A DNA stretch of 64,000 nucleotides from Hypsibius dujardini. Lineage: Eukaryota > Tardigrada > Eutardigrada > Parachela > Hypsibiidae. The notes under the pieces are model-generated. The model ran no database searches. It was not told the origin of the DNA and was given only the letters and a program-made list of their open reading frames with translations. Below, piece by piece: positions 37,412-51,010 of the stretch (its first letter is position 1; the number at the start of each line of letters is the position of its first letter). The position numbers and the translations under genes are program-made. Location of the stretch: NCBI GenBank assembly GCA_001579985.1, contig LRSR01011562.1, positions 1 through 64,000 on the forward strand, given 5' to 3'.

Positions 37412-39173
37412 GCCTATCTGTCTGTCTGTCTGACTGGCTAGCTGTTTATACGGTATATCTGTGGACAAATCCGTGCACCATACCCGTTACGGTCGTCCAT
37501 CGCAATGCGATCACCCACCAGAACCGGTACAAATTCACCCCAAACAATAGCTTGCCACTGAGCGGCCATGATTTTGCGAGTTTCCTGCAAGTAAACTTGC
37601 CATTTGAATTCGCATTTCCAACTTGCTGGGTGGGCTATATTAGTAATACCTGGAAGAGAATTTCGTCGGGCAAATCCGGACGGGCATTCCACAGAAAGTC
37701 GGATATTCTGTTATGTTCCCTGAGAAAAATCTGCAAAGGAGACAAAAGATAAGCCAATTATCTGCGTACAGACACGTAGTGAAGAGAGCACTGACCGTAT
37801 GGATAGCCGTTAGAGCAGTTTGGATGTTGACGCGATTATCGCCGGATTTGAAACACGAGCGAGACTCGTCCAGCCGCTGACAGTCGAGAGTGTCTTTATC
37901 CGCCGGTAGCAGCATCATACGGAAATCAATGGCAAGCGGCGAGGTGTTAATCCGAAGACCGCCACGCTCCCCGGCACGCAAGTTCTTGTTCTCATCCGCA
38001 GACGGTCCGTACACTTGCGATAGATCGATGAAGTGGGTATTTTGATTCATCGGATCACGTGGACCTGCAAACCAATTAAAAATGCTTTCAGCTAAAAAAA
38101 ATTAATTCAACAAATCAATTGGCTAGATTTTCAAAACATAAATAACTAGAAAGTTTCCATATACTTTCACGGAATTCAAGACTAACCCATTGTGCAATCT
38201 GGACGCGGTGCCGGAAGAGAACGAACAAATTCCATGCATTTTACACCTTGACAGAAACAGAACATATTCCATAACTCCAGTTCAGTTTCTCTCTTTCTCC
38301 AAGGCAAAATATATATACGGCATTAAATACCAAATTTGCTGTAAAAGCGATCGTTGGCCGGGATATCAATCGGAAAGCAGGCTGCATCACGGCAGTTTGG
38401 GGCTACATTGCAACACTGAGGAGGACTGGCCTCACCTGCGAATAGTACCAAAACAAAATATTAGAAAAGAACAAATCGAACAAACATGTTCGTGATGCTG
38501 TTCAATTCAACCAATTTCCAAATAAAGGAATTTGTTAATCGTCGTGACTAGCATAACAATAAAATTGAAACTCGAATATTTTTCGTTCAACGTCAAACAA
38601 TCAAAGCGAAGCTCAATCTCTATTTTTTCTGTTCACCTCTACGAACGCTAAAGAAAAAAAACAAGCTCTGGTCGTACACTACGAACAAACTTACCGGGCT
38701 TGGTCTGCACGAGACTGATGGGAGCTTTACGAGGGAAAAGACCACGCGCAGACTTTAATTGGAGGCCAATTACACGAGAAAAAATATATAGCACAACATA
38801 CTGTTGACGAAATCATGGTCCAAGAACTGTCCAAACTGCATGGTAATCAGCGTCACCGTGGGATGAGGTCGGTCTTCCCCTCGACTGAGAGTTGTACTGA
38901 TCTGCCGAGCACCCGGCAGAAGGGCACGTCCACCGTTGGTCATTACCACAGACTGCGTCCTCGGTGAACTAATACCTGTTGCAGGAAGTTATTATTTCTC
39001 CAAATTCCCATCTATTTTTGCAAGAAAGAAATATAACTCAAACCAAAACCAAAAATACCAACACAAGAAACACCACGAGTAAAACTCACAAAATAAAAAT
39101 GAACCTATCATGGCACATGCGGAACGGCAGGAAGGCAGACAGAGCAACAGGCACGCGGAGAGACTGACAGACT

Positions 39174-39207
<34 letters not shown>

Positions 39208-39241
39208 AAACTGACAGAAAACTGACAGACAAACGGACAGG

Positions 39242-39275
<34 letters not shown>

Positions 39276-40205
39276 AGAAGCAGGCATTGCAGACGAGTAT
39301 ATAATTTGCCAGACAAATACAACAAAATGATCGGTATTACCATCATCGTACCGCGGCGGCGTAACGCGGATATGGGGCGTAAGAGCCGCTCCCCAAAATG
39401 GCAACCGCAAATTATTACACCAACCATCCATTTCGCGGTACTTGGCATTGGGATCACATGGCCGTTGATCACGATTCAAACAGAAACGACCAATCGGGGT
39501 CTGTCGGGCATCGATAGAACTCATGGCTGCAGTCATTTGATTACGGTCCATGTCACCTCTGTGAAAAGAAAAGCACACAAAACACATTACGACATTGCAT
39601 TAGCAGACTCCGTTAACCTCTGACAACAATGATGACGATGATGGTGCTGATTCAAAAATAACAACTTCTACAATAGCAAATGTAGCCAAAGATGTGTTCT
39701 TTACTGCGGTAACAACGACGCTTTAGTTTACTTACTTGTCCAACATCTTCCCCATAGCAATTTCGGACATTCTAGCAGAGCCGCCCATTTCCAGAGACTT
39801 TTCTTTGGGCCAGTTAAAGCGGTTGGCCCGGATCACAGACATCATACTCTTTTGTTGGGGAATATCTCCGGCACGCGCTGAAGTCCCAGAGAAGTGCATC
39901 ATTCATTCATTCACAAACAACGGTAATAAAAATGGACAAACTGATCAAGTAGAGGAAAGGAGCTTACAACAGAGACTCTGCCTTGAGGGGACATCATTGC
40001 TGGCGGCCATCTCGTCTTCGGCCTCCTTGAAAGCATCCGGCATGCCTTTCTGGAGGAAAGTGACCATGGTAGCTCGTTGAGACGCAGACATTTCCATGTC
40101 AGGTGCCTGTGTCTTATTGGTGAATCGGAAAAAGTCAATTTGACGCTGCTTGGAGGCGAGAATGAAGCTGGTCTTCCATAGAAGCAGAAGAATCCAGCCG
40201 GCCAT
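35632..40205 (-). CDS. Secreted animal haem peroxidase (peroxinectin/chorion-peroxidase type), 20 coding exons, 810 aa
   Basis: Haem enzyme of the peroxidase-cyclooxygenase superfamily that oxidises substrates with hydrogen peroxide outside cells, for example in matrix or eggshell cross-linking. Exons in transcript order: 40205-39968, 39877-39736, 39558-39341, 38975-38809, 38752-38695, 38435-38331, 38246-38187, 38064-37796, 37730-37650, 37584-37484, 37287-37198, 37133-36947, 36876-36798, 36717-36655, 36582-36528, 36451-36436, 36347-36226, 36150-36122, 36052-35947, 35878-35632; sum 2433 nt, phases close. The N-terminus MAGWILLLLWKTSFILASK is a signal peptide. Then come DGWCNNLRLPFWGAALTPHI, MQFGQFLDHDF with the distal His and a haem-linking Asp, THFIDLSQVYG, FLREHNRISDFL, TAAYRLHSLI with the proximal His, NIQRGRDHG, and DFYAGGISENP. 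One GC-AG intron (donor at 36654) and a 16-nt exon (HVDDI) occur. Two introns hold GACA/CTGT arrays. Confidence 0.92.
37321..37435. repeat. (CTGT)n microsatellite in a peroxidase intron
   Basis: Tandem CTGT units, the purest run covering about 37356-37412, inside the intron between exons 10 and 11 of the peroxidase gene. Confidence 0.93.
39160..39275. repeat. (GACA)n microsatellite in a peroxidase intron
   Basis: Tandem GACA units with short interruptions, inside the intron between exons 3 and 4. It is the reverse orientation of the CTGT arrays elsewhere in the window. Confidence 0.93.
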
Positions 40206-42496
40206 CCTTAACTCTGGCCGAGTCTGCCGCTGCTGCAGGAAGGAGGAGCGCATCCTGGCTCCGTGCGTCTGGCTAGACAGCCACGGACACCCCTCACTCA
40301 CAGTTCATCCAAAGCAAGGCAAATGGTCAAGTTAAACGAGGGGATTAAGAGAGTGTCGATGGCACTCAAGGCCTTGACTCCTGCCAAAGCGAAAAGGCAA
40401 AAACAGAAATTAATAATATAATCCCACAAGAAAGAGCCAAGAGGGCAGACAGGTAGGTACCTTGCGTGTTTGGGGATCTGTAAGGTGTTAGAGGTAGTAG
40501 TCAGACAGGGTTGTGTGTTGGGCAGTGGTAGTGCTATTGCTTAGCCGGTTGGTTCTTCACAGAGACATAGAGAGAGAGGCGGACCGCCGTCAAGTTGTTT
40601 GAAACGAATTAAAGAGGTTAACGCTGATCTGCAGAGAATGCGCTGGGCCTAAATTGAGGTAATGAATTGGGTCACCGGAGTGAAGAACTCGCAGCTGGCA
40701 AGACAATATTCTAAAACGTTCTTGCTCACCATGCTCAAGCTTTTATAGACTAGCTAGAGTAACTGACTAAATGGTAAGAAGTATTTTATGCAATCGCCAT
40801 GATATACATGACAGACTGTCTTTCCGTCACCTTCCGTTGTTCGGTTCCGCTCCTGCAAGTGTTGTACTAGCAAGTAACTACTGCCCCATCAGGCCAGACT
40901 ACTGGGTAGATACTACAGATACCATTGAGCATGGAGCTCGCTGCCCGAACCGGACCCCGCCCCGAAGCGAAAATGCGAACACAAATAAATGATCAAACAG
41001 AATAGCCAGCACCACCTCCCTCCCTCAACAACCCCAAGGGCGATGCTTTCATTAAAACAACCACTTTCGCTTTTTAATTTTACAACAGGGGCATTTGAAC
41101 ATCAAACACTACAATGGTAACATTACTATACACCTCGATTGACCAGAACTTGCAAGATTAGCAGTTCGAGCGAGACATGCTCAATATGAGGATTTAACAG
41201 AGAAACAAAAAGGAAACAAGTACATTCAGAACCAATTAAATAGTTCAAGCTCGTGTTGGCAAGCCACTAAACCCGGCATAATACGTAAAAACCCCTTTAC
41301 TGCAATTAAATATTCGAGTCAAAAGAACAAGAACAACTGCTGAACTCGTTTAGGAAAACAAAAACATTTATCAGGAACTCATATTATCAAAAGTTCAAAA
41401 CGATATTATAATCTAATTGAATTTCTTCTAAAGACCGCACGTCGACACAATCAATGCTAAATATTTGATGGTAATTGCTCATTGTGAAAGCAAGTGAAAC
41501 AATTTCGCATAAGCATGTTCGTTAAACCCTCAAATTCATTCATTCATTACTGTGTCAGAGCAAGAAAGCTTAAGTTATTATTACAGAGACTTTACATTCT
41601 TGCTCGCGTGAGTTTCGTTAATGTTCAACATTGATTACCTTGCCTTCGCAACAAATAAAGAATGAGAAAATGGTCAGGACAAAGAAACTATGATAAAAGG
41701 CGCCTAACAGCAATTACGTACAGTGACGTCATGATTGACAATAAAACAGCGCTTTGCGATTGCTCATTTATCAGAGAGAGAGAGAGAGAGAGAGAGAAGA
41801 TGCTGGTCCAGCACCCGGACGGATACGAAACGTTTCTTACTCATCATCTCACTTTCTTTCCGGCTCGTCCCTTGACATGCCAACAAAGCCATAGCGAAAG
41901 AAGAAGGACATTACAAGGAACAAGATGATGACTGCACTATACATTACCTACAACTTTCTAGTGGCGAAGAGACAAGACGGGTCTCTAAACAAATGAACGA
42001 TTATTGCTTTATTAACTGATGGATGGAAAAAGAAAAGCGCTCCGCTACTTTTTTCAGCTTCGGCCCCGCCATCTAATTGCTGCACGATGAATGCAACGTT
42101 TTTGTCAACTTTTATCGCTTTATGCGTTTGTATATATGTCACACGTCGAATAAAACACCAGACCAGCCTTAAGGCCTTTGTTTACAGGGAAAAACAATTA
42201 GACCTTATTGTATCAGATCATTATGTTACAAGCAAGATACCGTATATTATTAGGAACTTTTGCTTAGAGGGAACAAACTTTCGTCGCCGTAAAACCAATG
42301 TGATAGATGTCGAAAGTCAAAAAGACTCCAACGTCGAATGAGCAAAATCAAATGTTTGCTCCTGTCTGAACTCGGAACTATTCCACAGGATGCAAATTAT
42401 TTAAACAAAATTATACTTTAAAATTGGCGCTTCATTAGAGAATCTCTCAAATGAAATAAAACTAGGCTAGGAAAAAGGAGTCGCAACGGTGTGAAA
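40206..42496. other. Upstream region of the peroxidase gene and 3' flank of the guanylyl cyclase
   Basis: No coding exon chain. A (GA)n run sits at 41773-41797. The first few hundred bases above 40205 probably hold the peroxidase 5' UTR and promoter; the part just above 42340 should be the guanylyl cyclase 3' UTR. Confidence 0.45.
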
Positions 42497-45400
42497 TTAA
42501 TCATCTCTGTGAGGGTAAAAGTCACCAGTCCCGTTGGCGAGACCGTTGGCCATGAGAAAGCCAGTAGAAAAGCCGACGCTATTGATGCTATCACCGGGAC
42601 TTACACCGTCATCCAGGAAATGCAAAGGACCGGAAGACGCCGAAGCCGCAGGCGAATGGAATCCGGAGGAGGTAGAGAGCTTGGCGTTGAGATCGTGCGG
42701 GATGACGGGAGCCGACATGGAAAGACCCGTGTTTTCCTCCATGCTTATCACAATATTATTATCTTTGTATTCACCGTTGAGCCAATATGTCACCATGATT
42801 CCTTTGCCCTAGAATAAAGAGAGGAAGGGACTTGTTAAAGACTTGCTTCCTATAAATCTAGTCACTCTAGCTAGTACCTTTACTTCCAACTGCCCTCTCA
42901 ACTCCAAATGGAACGTCCCAAACTTATGCAAGACATCTCGGCAAACTTCACTGACATGAATCCGCAAAGCTGAAAGTCAAAGAGACCACAAATTAACTGA
43001 TAGCCCAACCAACATTGAAGGCTTCCTCAAAGCCACATACGCAAGCTGTTGGACTCCATACGTGACGCAGTATTGACGGTGTCACCGAATCTGATTCAAG
43101 ACAAATGAAAGTCACCAAATCAAGCGGAGATGATCCAGCCATCGATCGACTTACAAACAATATCGGGGCATTTTCAAGCCGACTACTCCCGCTACGCATG
43201 GCCCAGTGTGCTGCAAACAACATTCATTCTAAAGATGGAAAAAAGTGCCAAATGTATGAGTCTGTTATTATTACCATGCCTATCCGGACGCGTAAAGAAT
43301 CTTCCGGCCGATGTCTGATCCTGAAGGTCTTCACCGCTTCCACGATGGAAAGTGACATTCGAGCCACTTCTCGAGCATGGAGATCGCCTGCAAGGAGCAT
43401 AACAAAGGCTATCAGCTGGATCGCTCACAAAAATGCAAACGGAAGCACGACAAACCATTGCGAACAGGAAGACCCGAAACGACCTTGAAGGAAGAGAGAA
43501 GAAGACGAGTCAATCAGCGCTGAGTGCTCTCAATTCCCCCCAGACCACCCGGGACAGACAGCTACAGCAACTGCCAGCAACCCAATCGGGCACTAATCAA
43601 CTTACAACGTAAGCGTCTCCTATCGTCTCCTACAACAAACACAGATCCTTCCATTAAAACGGCTACGCAAGATGGAAACATAAAGTAGCTGTCAATCTTT
43701 CCATCCCCACAAAATTTAACTCAACCTTCAATCGATCCACAGTAAATGAAATGTGGCTAGTTTACCAAAAAGAGTAAAAAATAAAGAGTTGATATTTCTG
43801 AAGTTGATGACTAGCCGAATACCACATTGACTTACCACTTTATAGACGTCAAAGTTTTCCGTTATTGCATCGAAACACCTGCAGCAAAAAGAGAACATTT
43901 TCTGAAAGCTGCAAATGGAAGACACGGTATTTATTTGTTGGTGAGTGTCGATCCTTACGTATAGAGATCATTTAGGAAGTTGACCACCTGCAAAAGGGAA
44001 AACATTTACATTGACTGGAGATTTTCTCGGTGAAAAGAATACAATGTTCTTTACCTCAAAAGGTGTGCTGGATGCTGAAAGAGTCGTAAATCCCACGATG
44101 TCACTGTGTCAGACAAAGATAATCGTTGAAGCAAGAAGTAAAGGGTTCCTTCCAGGAAAATGGAAAGACGTTACCCTTAGGAGAACAGTACCTGAAATAA
44201 ATGGTGACACTGTCGAAGGACTCAGCTTTCACCGATTCGCCTCGGATCAACTGTCCCGCTACGGCCCTACGTGATAACACACGAAATCGTTTCACATTGG
44301 ACCGGTATCATCAAAATCAGTTGCAAACCAACCTGGGCAAGAGTTGATAAAGAAGCTCCTCAGCTTTTCTCTTTTGTTCGAGATAATCAGCGGTCCTTTC
44401 TTGCACTAGGCTTTCCTAAAAACGAACACCGCATCAGAGAAACTGGCCATATCCCAACTCACGAATATTTCCATACACTCACCAAATTGTTTGCATATTG
44501 TTCCATACGTTGAAGTAGATTGTCCAAAAGATTGCCGCTCTCGTTTTCTCTATCGAAGATAAAAAGCATCGAGGACGATTTTGTTTGTATAACTGAGTAT
44601 TAACACCGCCAACTCACCGATTCAACTTGCGAATGTAGTTGCGCAGTGTGGGAAAGTCCGGTCGTATGTTGGGATCTTCGGACCAGCACTTTTCAATTAA
44701 GACGATCAGCAATTCGTCCGCCGCGGATGACTCCAACGTCGGCCGGAAGGGAATGCGGGAGTCCATGATGGACACTCTTCGGATGATTTCTGTAGGACAA
44801 AATAACGCCTGAATCAATAGACAGACAACTTGCTCACATCCCCGGGAGTACAAATAATACAAAGCAACTAGCTGGAGCAGCGGAACAAGTTGGAGCAGGA
44901 GAAATTGCTTTTGACATTAGCGTGGAGAACCGGAACAAGCCGAACAGCCGATATCGATCAAGAGCAGCACGGAATAAATCAAAAGCTATCTTACCAGGCA
45001 AGAGAGACAACGAGAGACATGGCCAAGGCCCTCCCTTACTCACTCTCTGACTAAAACTAATCACTCTTCCCTTTGTCGGCAAACGTCAAACCCAAAGCTC
45101 AAGCCCCCCGTCCACAAACAACATACAAGAAAGATTACTCATTCGCATGCTTGTTTGCTCCCTTACTACTCACCCATCGGGTCCATGTTTCTGTCCTGCT
45201 CCGAAGAGAGGTAGAAGGGCCCATTCCGATAGACAATTTCTTGAGCAATGATGGCGAAACTGTAGACATCGCCCTTTTGCGTTCCAGAGGGACTGCTTCT
45301 GTTTCGCAACAATTCAGGCGCAGTCCACAGCTTTCCTATTTGATGGATCACAAAAAGGGCGTGTTAACCCTGATTTGGCGGCTATTGGGTAAGCTTCAAT

Positions 45401-48400
45401 CGAAAAGTAAGGTAAAAATAAATCCTCCATACTGCATAAATGACGCAAGATCCAAGTGAAAATAATTATAAAAACAATTTAACCAGCTGGATTGGTGCAT
45501 ACTTCTCCAGAATCGATGAGGATTTTCCTCCTCTTCTGTCTCAGCTGGCCGCATGCAATGGGGTCCATAATCTAAATGATCAAAGTTTTTAAGCCTCTCT
45601 CTCTCTCTCTCTCTGCCTGCCACACACGGGTGACCGAAGAGTACTTACCGGTGACTTTAAGGACAAATCTGCTGTCTACCACACAATTTGTGCTCTTGAG
45701 ATTTCCATGCGTCTTTAGCTCACTGGAATGTAAGTAAGCCATGCCCTAGACAGGTAGAAATTAGTGTCAGACGTTGCTGGGAAAATGGACAATTCGTGCG
45801 ACAAATTGATTACCTTGACCAAATCGTGCATCAGAGAGTACCTAATAAAAGACGTCACAAGACATACCAGTTAGTTCAAGCAACAACCAAAGTACATAAG
45901 AATAACAATACCGCACCGAAACATCCAATCCAACTCTAGTTCTTCATTCTCCAGAATATCCTAAATAATTTAGATAGAAAATTGACGTGGATAAAGAGAG
46001 AGTACTAGTCTGGCCTGAGACTGAGAGTTATTAGGATAGACGTACCTCAAGGCTGCCCCTCGGACAATACTCAAACAGTAAGCACGGTGGCTCGGAATCG
46101 AAACAAGCGCCTACAAATCTTGCGATGTGGTCATGCGTTAAGCCTTGTATCTGAAAGGGAACAAACATTAAATGGTCCAACATGTATTCATCACAGAAGC
46201 AACGAGACTTACGACTTTGAACTCCTTGAGCAGAGGTCTGGAGAGGACAATTTGTTGAGAATTCAGCTTCTTCACCGCACACAATTGCTTCTTGCAGTAG
46301 GCGGTCGGTGCAAAAATCTGCTTCCGAGTCAGGCCCATTGCCATCGTGTCCACCGAGACATTGTCGCCCATCTGTCAACAGCCCTGGGATACAATGTATA
46401 TTAAATAATTATATAAAAGCAGAAACAAACCTTAAGAAGGCTTTGTCGGCTGTCCGTTCGCCGAAGCTCGTCTTTGCCCCCAAACTTGAGGTCGTCATAT
46501 TTGATGAGCCAAGTCATCATGGCCAGCTCTGCTTCTTTCTTGTGATGTCTGTAAATAAGTTTAAAGGATTAGATGAAGAGCCTGCGCACGATGCCAACAA
46601 CTGACTTACCGGTAGCTGAGGTAGGCCACGACAGTCACGATCATCAGGAGTATCTGCAATCACATACATTGCATCCCACGCCGAGAATTTAGGCACAAAA
46701 ACACATACTGAAAGTACGATGGCCACAATTGAAGAAGTTGTTAGAACTGCAAGAAAATGTCATACAACATGATAGGACACACACTATTACTCGTACTACG
46801 GTAGTATTTATTGCTGTTGGTACAAACGCCACCTACCGGAAACGCATTTCGCGCCATCAAAGCCGCACTTGGGCTCGTCCGGCGGCGGTGTCTGCCTTCC
46901 ACCGGCCCAATGGATTTCCGTGAACGGCACCTCAATGTATCGTCGGTCCGTGCCCAGATAGGCCGCCACTTCCTGTGCGATGCGTGTGAGGAAGGAAAGG
47001 CATACAAAATCAATTACAGCACGCCATGGAGTCTATTCAACCGCACTCGTACATTACATTATAGTAATAAAAACCTACCCTGAGAATGCCTGTTGTCGGC
47101 TCCATATCAAGAATGGCGAAATCCACATGACTGCACGTGAGATGAAAATCACAATCAAATGCCATTATGCATGCTACTATTAATCTGCAAAATCAAATGC
47201 GTAATTACCGATCGTTGTTAACGTCGATGCTGAAATTGCCGCCGATGCCTGCAACGAAAAGAAATATATTCTCCAAGAGAGCAATAATACACTGTATATG
47301 TTTCCATGAGAAAGAATGGTCCTTCTTGCTCGACCCGATACTTTGCAAAATGGACAAAACTAAATTCAACGAGCCTGTTTGTTGTTTGTTGAGTGAACAA
47401 AAAAGGCAAGCTCTGCTACTGTGTCTCATAACGATATTTCAAACAAGCGATCATAATAACCTAAAAGATAATGTTAATATTACGGCTTGTTGACAGGGAC
47501 GCTTCTATCTTTAGTCCAAGCTAAAAGACACCCCCGCGATAGCAGAATCTCCTTGACTTTATCACTTCACAGCACCATTTTTAACTCTTCTTCAAGACAC
47601 AAGGCACTGCTTGTCACCACCGAGGCAATAATGATGAATCGTCCACAAAACGTTACCCTCCCAATAACGACTTGACTATCTTACGCGTCCAACCCCTGCG
47701 CCTGATAATGTCGATAAACAATTATATTTTATTACAAAAGAGCAAAATAACATACTGCTCCAAAGTTTATCAAGTTCAGTGGCAAGGGGATCCTATTCAT
47801 AAAATCAGCCAGATGGTTTAGGGATATCAACAAAAGATCTGGCGCGAAAAAGGGATATACCAAGCAAACGCTTTGGGTTGAATCAGTCGGGTGGCGGAGT
47901 GCGCCACGAGTGTAAATTGTAAACAACACTCATTCAGCTTCACACACACCGCCTGCGGCGCCCTCCGTCACCCGACTGATTCAACCCATGTAGCGATTCA
48001 ACCCAAAGCGTTTGCCTGGTATTAAAAATATTTCAATCGGCCTTTTGAAACGGTAAATAGTGGGGCCCAACGCTTTTCAACAAGCCCATTAAATAGTAAC
48101 TGCGATATTATGAAACCCATTAAATGAGACGTCTCAAATGCGCAAGTCACAAGATCAAGCGTCTTTCATCTGCCGATTGACAAAAGGAGACAGTACTAAT
48201 AATAATACTCATTGCGAGCGTTGAGGTACCGGAAATTGTCCGGTTCTGCATAAGGCGGTAGATTTCTTTCCCGTCCTTCGGGGAGAATCCCTTTCGGAGG
48301 GCATCTTTTAATGCAGTCACGTACAGTAAAACAGCCTCGTAAAACGATGCCGCTTCGGGAGTTACCTAAGATGAAGAGGAGAAACAAGTCATTATGTGCA

Positions 48401-51010
48401 GAGCACGATAAGAACACAGCTGCACCCTTTCCGAAATAAGCTACACGGTTCTAACTAATTGTGCCTTCTCTTTAAAATATTTTTGTCCAAGTGTACAAAC
48501 CCGTTGTTCACTGGGTACATAAGTAGGCAGAAATCCCTATAACCGGAATACGAAGTAAGGCGGGAGCGTTTTTCACTCACGTATTCTACACCGAAATCGG
48601 GGCCGAATTCATTGACGGAAAGGTTCCTGACTTGATCGGAGAACTGTCGATACTGTTGCGAGTCAGGGGTCCTAGGGCGGATAGTCAGCACCGATTCGAA
48701 GGCTTTTTTGGATTTGGTGTTGTTCTCCGCAGAATCGGTCTCATCCCACCATATATTGTGGTTAGCCTTCTCTGACCTCGCGGACAGCTCAATATTAAGA
48801 AAAACCTTACAAAGAAAAAGCATTTAACACTCTGCGAGAAAAATTCCCTATAAACAAATAAAGACAGAAGCAAATTTTACTTACGTATTCCCCGCTGTCG
48901 ATCATGCCTAGGGATTCTGCAGCCAACAGAAGACGGCGAACGCTCTTTGTCGGGGCGCAAAGGACGATTACTGAAATAAACAAATAAACAACCACAGCTT
49001 GATGCAGCTGCTGAAAGGTAAAATAACTGACGACATTTTTCACTTCCTGCAGGTTTTAGAAAAAGTATCCTCATTTTTATTACGTTAAGGTCAGTAATAA
49101 AATTCAACTGGTGAAGATAGATGGGATGATGAAACTGGTAATCTTCTGAGAGAGATGGAGGGCGGTCACAACTTGCTCTTCCATATATTCTTTCTGCCCG
49201 GGGCGCCCTAATTAATCCGTACAGGATGAAAGAAGCAGCTAGTCTTGGGTAACATGAAAGTACGGGGAGGGTAACAAGATGTGGCAGTAAGTGGCTCATG
49301 CGTGTCTTTGAGAGGAAGTTGAGATGATCTCGGGATGGATGGATGGCTCTCTCCTCTCTTATTACTCAACAAAGGAAAGGAGACGCATCAAGAGTCTGCA
49401 AGGGTAAGAGTAAATGCTTCCGAACCTCTCGCATGGCCCATCATTTCTTGCAGCAGGGGCCGAAAGTCCGCTGAAGGGTCGCCCTCATCGAAGGATTTGT
49501 AGTGGGGAGGTTTGGAGGATTTCTTGGCGGAACCGGTACGCTTCTCCACAAGCATTCGCACTATCGGCTCCACCGCAAAGTAGCCTGCAACCATAATATT
49601 GTCCGTCCGATTACTGTAGATAGAAGCGCCAACAATGTCAAACGGTTCTTTCATATTATACTACATGTATCACAAACTGTAGCAAAAGGGAGAGTGCCTC
49701 GCAGCTGTCAACAGATACACAATACAATTAACAACTAATCCTTCTCATATCGCGGCAAATATTATTATATTGTCGTACATAATTAACGTATGGGATTACT
49801 GGTACGTAGTAATTAATCTTGACTGTCGGCTTTCTTGAAGAAGCCGATGAAACCCGTCATTTTTGTCCGTGATTCTTTCAAGTTTTCTCTAATTAATTGG
49901 ACAGCGATTGGATGTGCCGTCAAGATGGTTTCTCTTAAAAGACCTGACGCGGACTAGAAAGGGTAAAAAATTCTTACAGTCTGATCGGCCGAGATTCTTC
50001 TGGTTGAGATGGTCCGAAAAGATAAGTCCGATAATTGACCAACCAAATTTATCGAGAATATCCAAGACAACATCCGCGAGTTGTCGGTAGAATCCATTCA
50101 TCCTGGTGAGGAGTGAGTATTCTGTCTAAAATGAAGACAAAGCATTATCGATTATTCCCACACAGCTGAGCAGACTGTAGAAGGAGAGTTCGCGCCGAAC
50201 AGGAGCCAAGTTAGCCTGTTGCATCTTCTCCTGGTATTACCTTATTATCAAAGACAGAGTTCCTTCCACCGGAAGTGAGAATCGGGATACCTAAAAGAAT
50301 AGCACTTTCATAGTTTCATTTTAACGACTACTAGTACATATTACTCTGTATATACTGACCCCATGAGGCCCCAGTGTAGCGTACAACCGGGGCCAGATCG
50401 TAATCACAGACGGGTCCAAAAAAGACCTGCAAAAGGATTCGTATCACGCCATCAATAATGATGATAGAGAGAAAGAAATATGCAATTAGAATCACTTTCA
50501 AGTCTCACTTGAACATCATGCCGCATTTCAATTGCACTCAAGGGCCCTGCAAAACATACACCAGATAGTTCATCAACTCATCAATCAAACAACCGAACGG
50601 ACGTAAAAAGAAGTTAAAAGAACACAAGTGACAATTTCGATTGAAAGACCAATCAACCAAACTAACCGAATGTGGAGGAGCAATCATTCAACTGTCGCTT
50701 CTGCAAAGACAAGAGAGTAATAGATTTTTAATCTGCCCATCGAGATTGTTAGACGCGTGCGTGATCCATCAAGTGGGCAGACCTGAATATGAAATTTCCA
50801 TTCGGGAAGGAAGGCAGAGTTGTTTTCAACGTGAAGGATGGCCAGTCGAATTACGGGCAGGACTTTTTTCAATGAAAAATCGTATTTCTCGTTGTTAGCT
50901 GACATAACAAACAAATTCAAATCAATTGCAGATCCACTTGATTGATGAACCTCGCCAGTTACTTACGCAAAATCAGGCCAAAAGTGACGCTCTTTTGCAT
51001 ACTGCTATCG
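42497..51010 (-). CDS. Receptor guanylyl cyclase, natriuretic-peptide-receptor type (5' end unresolved)
   Basis: Single-pass receptor that makes cGMP from GTP when a ligand binds outside. Ectodomain (about 51010-46830): [20 protein letters not shown], then [58 protein letters not shown], and [15 protein letters not shown], ending [22 protein letters not shown], the usual juxtamembrane Cys motif. A membrane helix ([20 protein letters not shown]) is at about 46730-46620. The kinase homology domain (46500-44630) includes [28 protein letters not shown] and [16 protein letters not shown]. After the coiled linker ([20 protein letters not shown]) comes the cyclase domain: 44266-44192, 44103-44055, 43987-43959, 43878-43836, 43629-43606, 43483-43456, 43387-43275, 43210-43155, 43090-43041, 42969-42878, 42808-42497, all phase-consistent. 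VTIYFSDIVGFT, ETIGDAY (Glu) and [19 protein letters not shown] (Cys) mark guanine specificity, so it should be active. The signal-peptide exon upstream of 51010 was not found with certainty. Confidence 0.92.
47857..48022. mobile_element. MITE-like inverted-repeat element in a guanylyl cyclase intron
   Basis: About 166 bp. The left end ATACCAAGCAAACGCTTTGG continues into GTTGAATC; the right end is its inverted complement with one mismatch in 28 bases. A second inner inverted block, GGGTTGAATCAGTCGGGTG, is shared by both arms, so the right arm carries the GATTCAACCC word twice. No open frame, so a non-autonomous DNA transposon. Different family from the element at 20682. Confidence 0.78.
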
